A stretch of 64,000 bases of DNA, taken from the NCBI GenBank assembly GCA_037893245.1, contig JBAIAA010000696.1, positions 28,519 through 92,518 on the forward strand, written 5' to 3'. The stretch comes from Crossaster papposus. Its lineage: Eukaryota > Echinodermata > Asteroidea > Velatida > Solasteridae. The notes beneath the pieces were generated by a model. That model saw only the letters and a program-made list of their open reading frames with translations, was not told where the DNA came from and made no database searches. The translations under genes were made by a program, and so were the position numbers. Shown here piece after piece: positions 60,391 through 64,000 of this stretch (positions are counted from its first letter, which is position 1; the number at the start of each line of letters is the position of its first letter).

Positions 60391-63300
60391 CAACACTATG
60401 AAAACACTATGAAAACACTATGAAAACACTATAAAAACACTATAAAAACACTATGAAAACACTATAAAAACACTATGAAAACACTATAAAAACACTATGA
60501 AAACACTATAAAAACACTATCAAAACACTATAAAAACACTATAAAAACACTATAAAAATAGTGAAAACACTATGAAAACACTATGAAAACACTATAAAAA
60601 CACTATAAAAACACTATGAAAACACTATAAAAACACTATGAAAACACTATAAAAACACTATGAAAACACTATAAAAACACTATCAAAACACTATAAAAAC
60701 ACTATAAAAACACTATGAAATAGTGAAAACACTATAAAAACACTATGAAATAGTGAAAACACTATGAAAACACTATAAAAACACTATAAAACACTAAAAA
60801 CACTATAAAAACACCATAACAACACTATGAAAACACTATAAAAACACTATAAAAACACTATAAAAACACTATGAAAACACTATGAAAACACTATGAAAAC
60901 ACTATGAAAACACTATGAACTATAAAAACACTATAAAAAACACTATAAAAACACTATAAAAACACTATAAAAACACTATGAAAATACTATAAAAACATTA
61001 TAAAAACACTATAAAAACACTATAAAAACACTATAAAAACACTTTAAAAACACTATGAAAACACTATAAAAACACCATAAAAACACTATGAAATCACTAT
61101 GAAAACACTATGAAAACACTATGAAAACACTATGAACTATAAAAACACTATAAAAACACTATAAAAACACTATAAAAACACTATAAAAACACTATAAAAA
61201 CACTATGAAAATACTATAAAAACATTATAAAAACACTATAAAAACACTATAAAAACACTATAAAAACACTATAAAAACACTATAAAAACACTATAAAAAC
61301 ACTATAAAAACACTATAAAAACACTATAAAAACACTATGAAAACACTATGAAAACACTATGAAAACACTATGAAAACACTATGAACTATAAAACACTATA
61401 AAAACACTATAAAAACACTATAAAAACACTATAAAAACACTATAAAAAACACTATAAAAACACTATCAAAACACTATAAAAACACTATAAAAACACTATA
61501 AAAACACTATAAAAACACTATAAAAACACTATGAAAACACTATGAAAACACTATGAAAACACTATGAAAACACTATGAACTATAAAAACACTATAAAAAA
61601 CACTATAAAAACACTATAAAAACACTATGAAAATACTATAAAAACATTATAAAAACACTATAAAAAACACTATAAAAACACAGAAACACTATAAAAACAC
61701 TATGAAAACACTATAAAAACACTATAAAAACAATATGAAAACACTATGAAAACACTATGAAAACACTATGAAAACACTATGAACTATAAAAACACTATAA
61801 AAAACACTATATAAACACTATAAAAACACTATAAAAAACACTATAAAAACACTATAAAAACACTATAAAACACTATAAAAACACTATAAAAACACTATAA
61901 AAACACTATAAAAACACTATAAAAACACTATAAAAACACTATAAAAACACTATAAAAACACTATAAAAACACTATAAAAACACTATAAAAACACTATGAA
62001 AACACTGAAAACACTATGAAAACACTATGAAAACACTATGAAAACACTATGAATCTATAAAAACACTATAAAAACACTATAAAAACACTATAAAACACTA
62101 TAAAAACACTATAAAAACACTATAAAAACACTATAAAACACTATAAAAACACTATAAAAACACTATAAAAACACTATAAAAACACTATAAAAACTCTATA
62201 AAAACACTATAAAAACACTATAAAAACACTATAAAAAACACTATAAAAACACTTTAAAAACACTATAAAAACACTAAAAACACTATAAAAACACTATAAA
62301 AACACTATAAAAACACTATAAAAACACTATGAAAACACTATGAAAACACTATAAAAACACTATAAAAACACTATAAAAACACTATAAAAACACTATAAAA
62401 ACACTATCAAACACTATCAAAACACTATAAAAACACTATAAAAACACTATAAAAACACTATAAAAACACTATAAAAACACTATAAAACACTATAAAAACA
62501 CTATGAAAACACTATGAAAACACTATGAAAACACTATGAAAACACTATAAAAACACTATAAAAACACTATAAAAACACTATAAAAACACTATAAAAACAC
62601 TATAAAAACACTATGAAAATACTATAAAAACATTATAAAAACACTATAAAAACACTATAAAAACACAGAAACACTATAAAAACACTATGAAAACAATATG
62701 AAAACACTATAAAAACACTATAAAAACACTATAAAACACTATAAAACACTAAAAACACTATAAAAACACCATAACAACACTATGAAAACACTATAAAAAC
62801 ACTATAAAAACACTATAAAAACACTATGAAAACACTATGAAAACACTATGAAAACACTATGAAAACACTATGAACTATAAAAACACTATAAAAACACTAT
62901 AAAAACACTATAAAAACACTATAAAAACACTATGAAAATACTATAAAAACATTATAAAACACCTATAAAAACACTATAAAAACACTATAAAAAACACTAT
63001 AAAAACACTATGAAAAACACTATAAAAACACTATAAAAACACTATGAAATCACTATGAAAACACTATGAAAACACTATGAAAACACTATGAACTATAAAA
63101 ACACTATAAAAACACTATAAAAACACTATAAAAACACTATAAAAACACTATAAAAACACTATAAAAACACTATGAAAATACTATAAAAACATTATAAAAA
63201 CACTATAAAAACACTATAAAAACACTATAAAAACACTTTAAAAACACTATGAAAACACTATAAAAACACTATAAAAACACTATGAAAACACTATAAAAAC

Positions 63301-64000
63301 ACTATAAAAACACTATAAAAACACTATAAAAACACTATGAAAACACTATGAAAACACTATGAACTATAAAAACACTATAAAAACACTATAAAAACACTAT
63401 AAAAACACTATAAAAACACTATAAAAACACTATAAAAACACTATAAAAACACTATAAAAACACTATAAAAACACTATAAAAACACTATAAAAACACTATA
63501 AAAACACTATAAAAACACTATGAAAACACTATGAAAACACTATGAACTATAAAAACACTATAAAAACACTATAAAAACACTATAAAAACACTATCAAAAC
63601 ACTATAAAAACACTATGAAAACACTATGAAAACACTATAAAAACACTATAAAAACACTATGAAAACACTATGAAAACACTAGAAAACACTATGAAAACAC
63701 TATGAACTATAAAAACACTATAAAAACACTATAAAAACACTATAAAAACACTATAAAAACACTATAAAAACACTATAAAAACACTATAAAAACACTATAA
63801 AAACACTATAAAAACACTATGAAAACACTATGAAAACACTATGAACTATAAAAACACTATCAAAAACACTATAAAAACACTATAAAAACACTATAAAACA
63901 CTATAAAAACACTATAAAAACACTATGAAAATACTATAAAAACGTTATAAAAACACTATAAAAACACTATAAAAACACAGAAACACTATAAAAAACACTA
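60391..64000 (+). repeat. 11-bp A-tract satellite array, at least 3.6 kb, open at the right edge
   Basis: The unit is CTATAAAAACA with a common variant CTATGAAAACA; minor variants have C, T or missing bases. About 325 units fill the array. Blocks of three to five G-variants often end in a shortened unit (GAACTAT), seen at 60914, 61131, 61380, 61574, 61778, 62869, 63087, 63358, 63541, 63701 and 63840, with a relative at 62048. These mark irregular higher-order units of about 140-270 bp. The array continues past the window. Confidence 0.98.

Noticed and set aside
60391..64000. CRISPR array
   Set aside because: Repeats are 11 bp with no unique spacers, in an intron-rich animal genome. It is a satellite.

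Overview
The window is animal nuclear DNA: AT-rich, with multi-exon genes split by GT-AG introns, long gene-free stretches, tRNA-derived SINEs, short inverted-repeat transposons, long G homopolymers and a large satellite. The gene set points to a marine invertebrate: a DAN-type BMP antagonist, an isopentenyl phosphate kinase, a class I PI3K p110 and a REV7 homologue. The frequent TACATGTA-type motifs and a TTAA-flanked element starting AAAGGTAGTATACACC suggest an echinoderm or related deuterostome. That placement is inference. No species can be named from the sequence alone.

Layout. 1-1865 (-): 5' end of a PI3K p110 catalytic subunit, running off the left edge. 1866-7066: intergenic DNA with repeat elements. 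7067-10993 (-): complete RNase T2 in 8 exons. 10994-11232: short bidirectional promoter. 11233-13378 (+): complete isopentenyl phosphate kinase in 5 exons. 13794-16686 (-): complete MAD2L2/REV7 in 7 exons, tail-to-tail with the kinase. 16687-19636: intergenic, with a 43-bp tandem repeat. 19637-29435 (-): a five-exon gene for a mucin-like single-pass membrane protein that matches no family I recognise. 29436-about 45000: gene desert with transposon remnants and possible regulatory sites. About 45000-53119 (+): NBL1/DAN-like cystine-knot BMP antagonist with three coding exons and possible upstream non-coding exons. 54907-59730 (-): complete D-2-hydroxyglutarate dehydrogenase in 7 exons. 59946-60142: hairpin and minisatellite. 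60391-64000: an 11-bp A-tract satellite that runs off the right edge.

The genes have unrelated jobs: lipid signalling, lysosomal or secreted RNA breakdown, isoprenoid supply, translesion synthesis and checkpoint control, an unknown surface protein, BMP antagonism, and mitochondrial 2-hydroxyglutarate clearance. This is ordinary animal gene packing, not an operon. Exon models were built by hand from splice consensus, reading-phase agreement and remembered family motifs. All complete models keep frame from ATG to stop. I found no clearly new multi-gene system. The most unusual items are the mucin-like membrane protein with a furin-like site beside its membrane span, a SINE inserted exactly over the RNase T2 stop codon, the phased A-tract satellite with irregular higher-order structure, and a 34-bp repeat flanked by a 14-bp target duplication beside NBL1.
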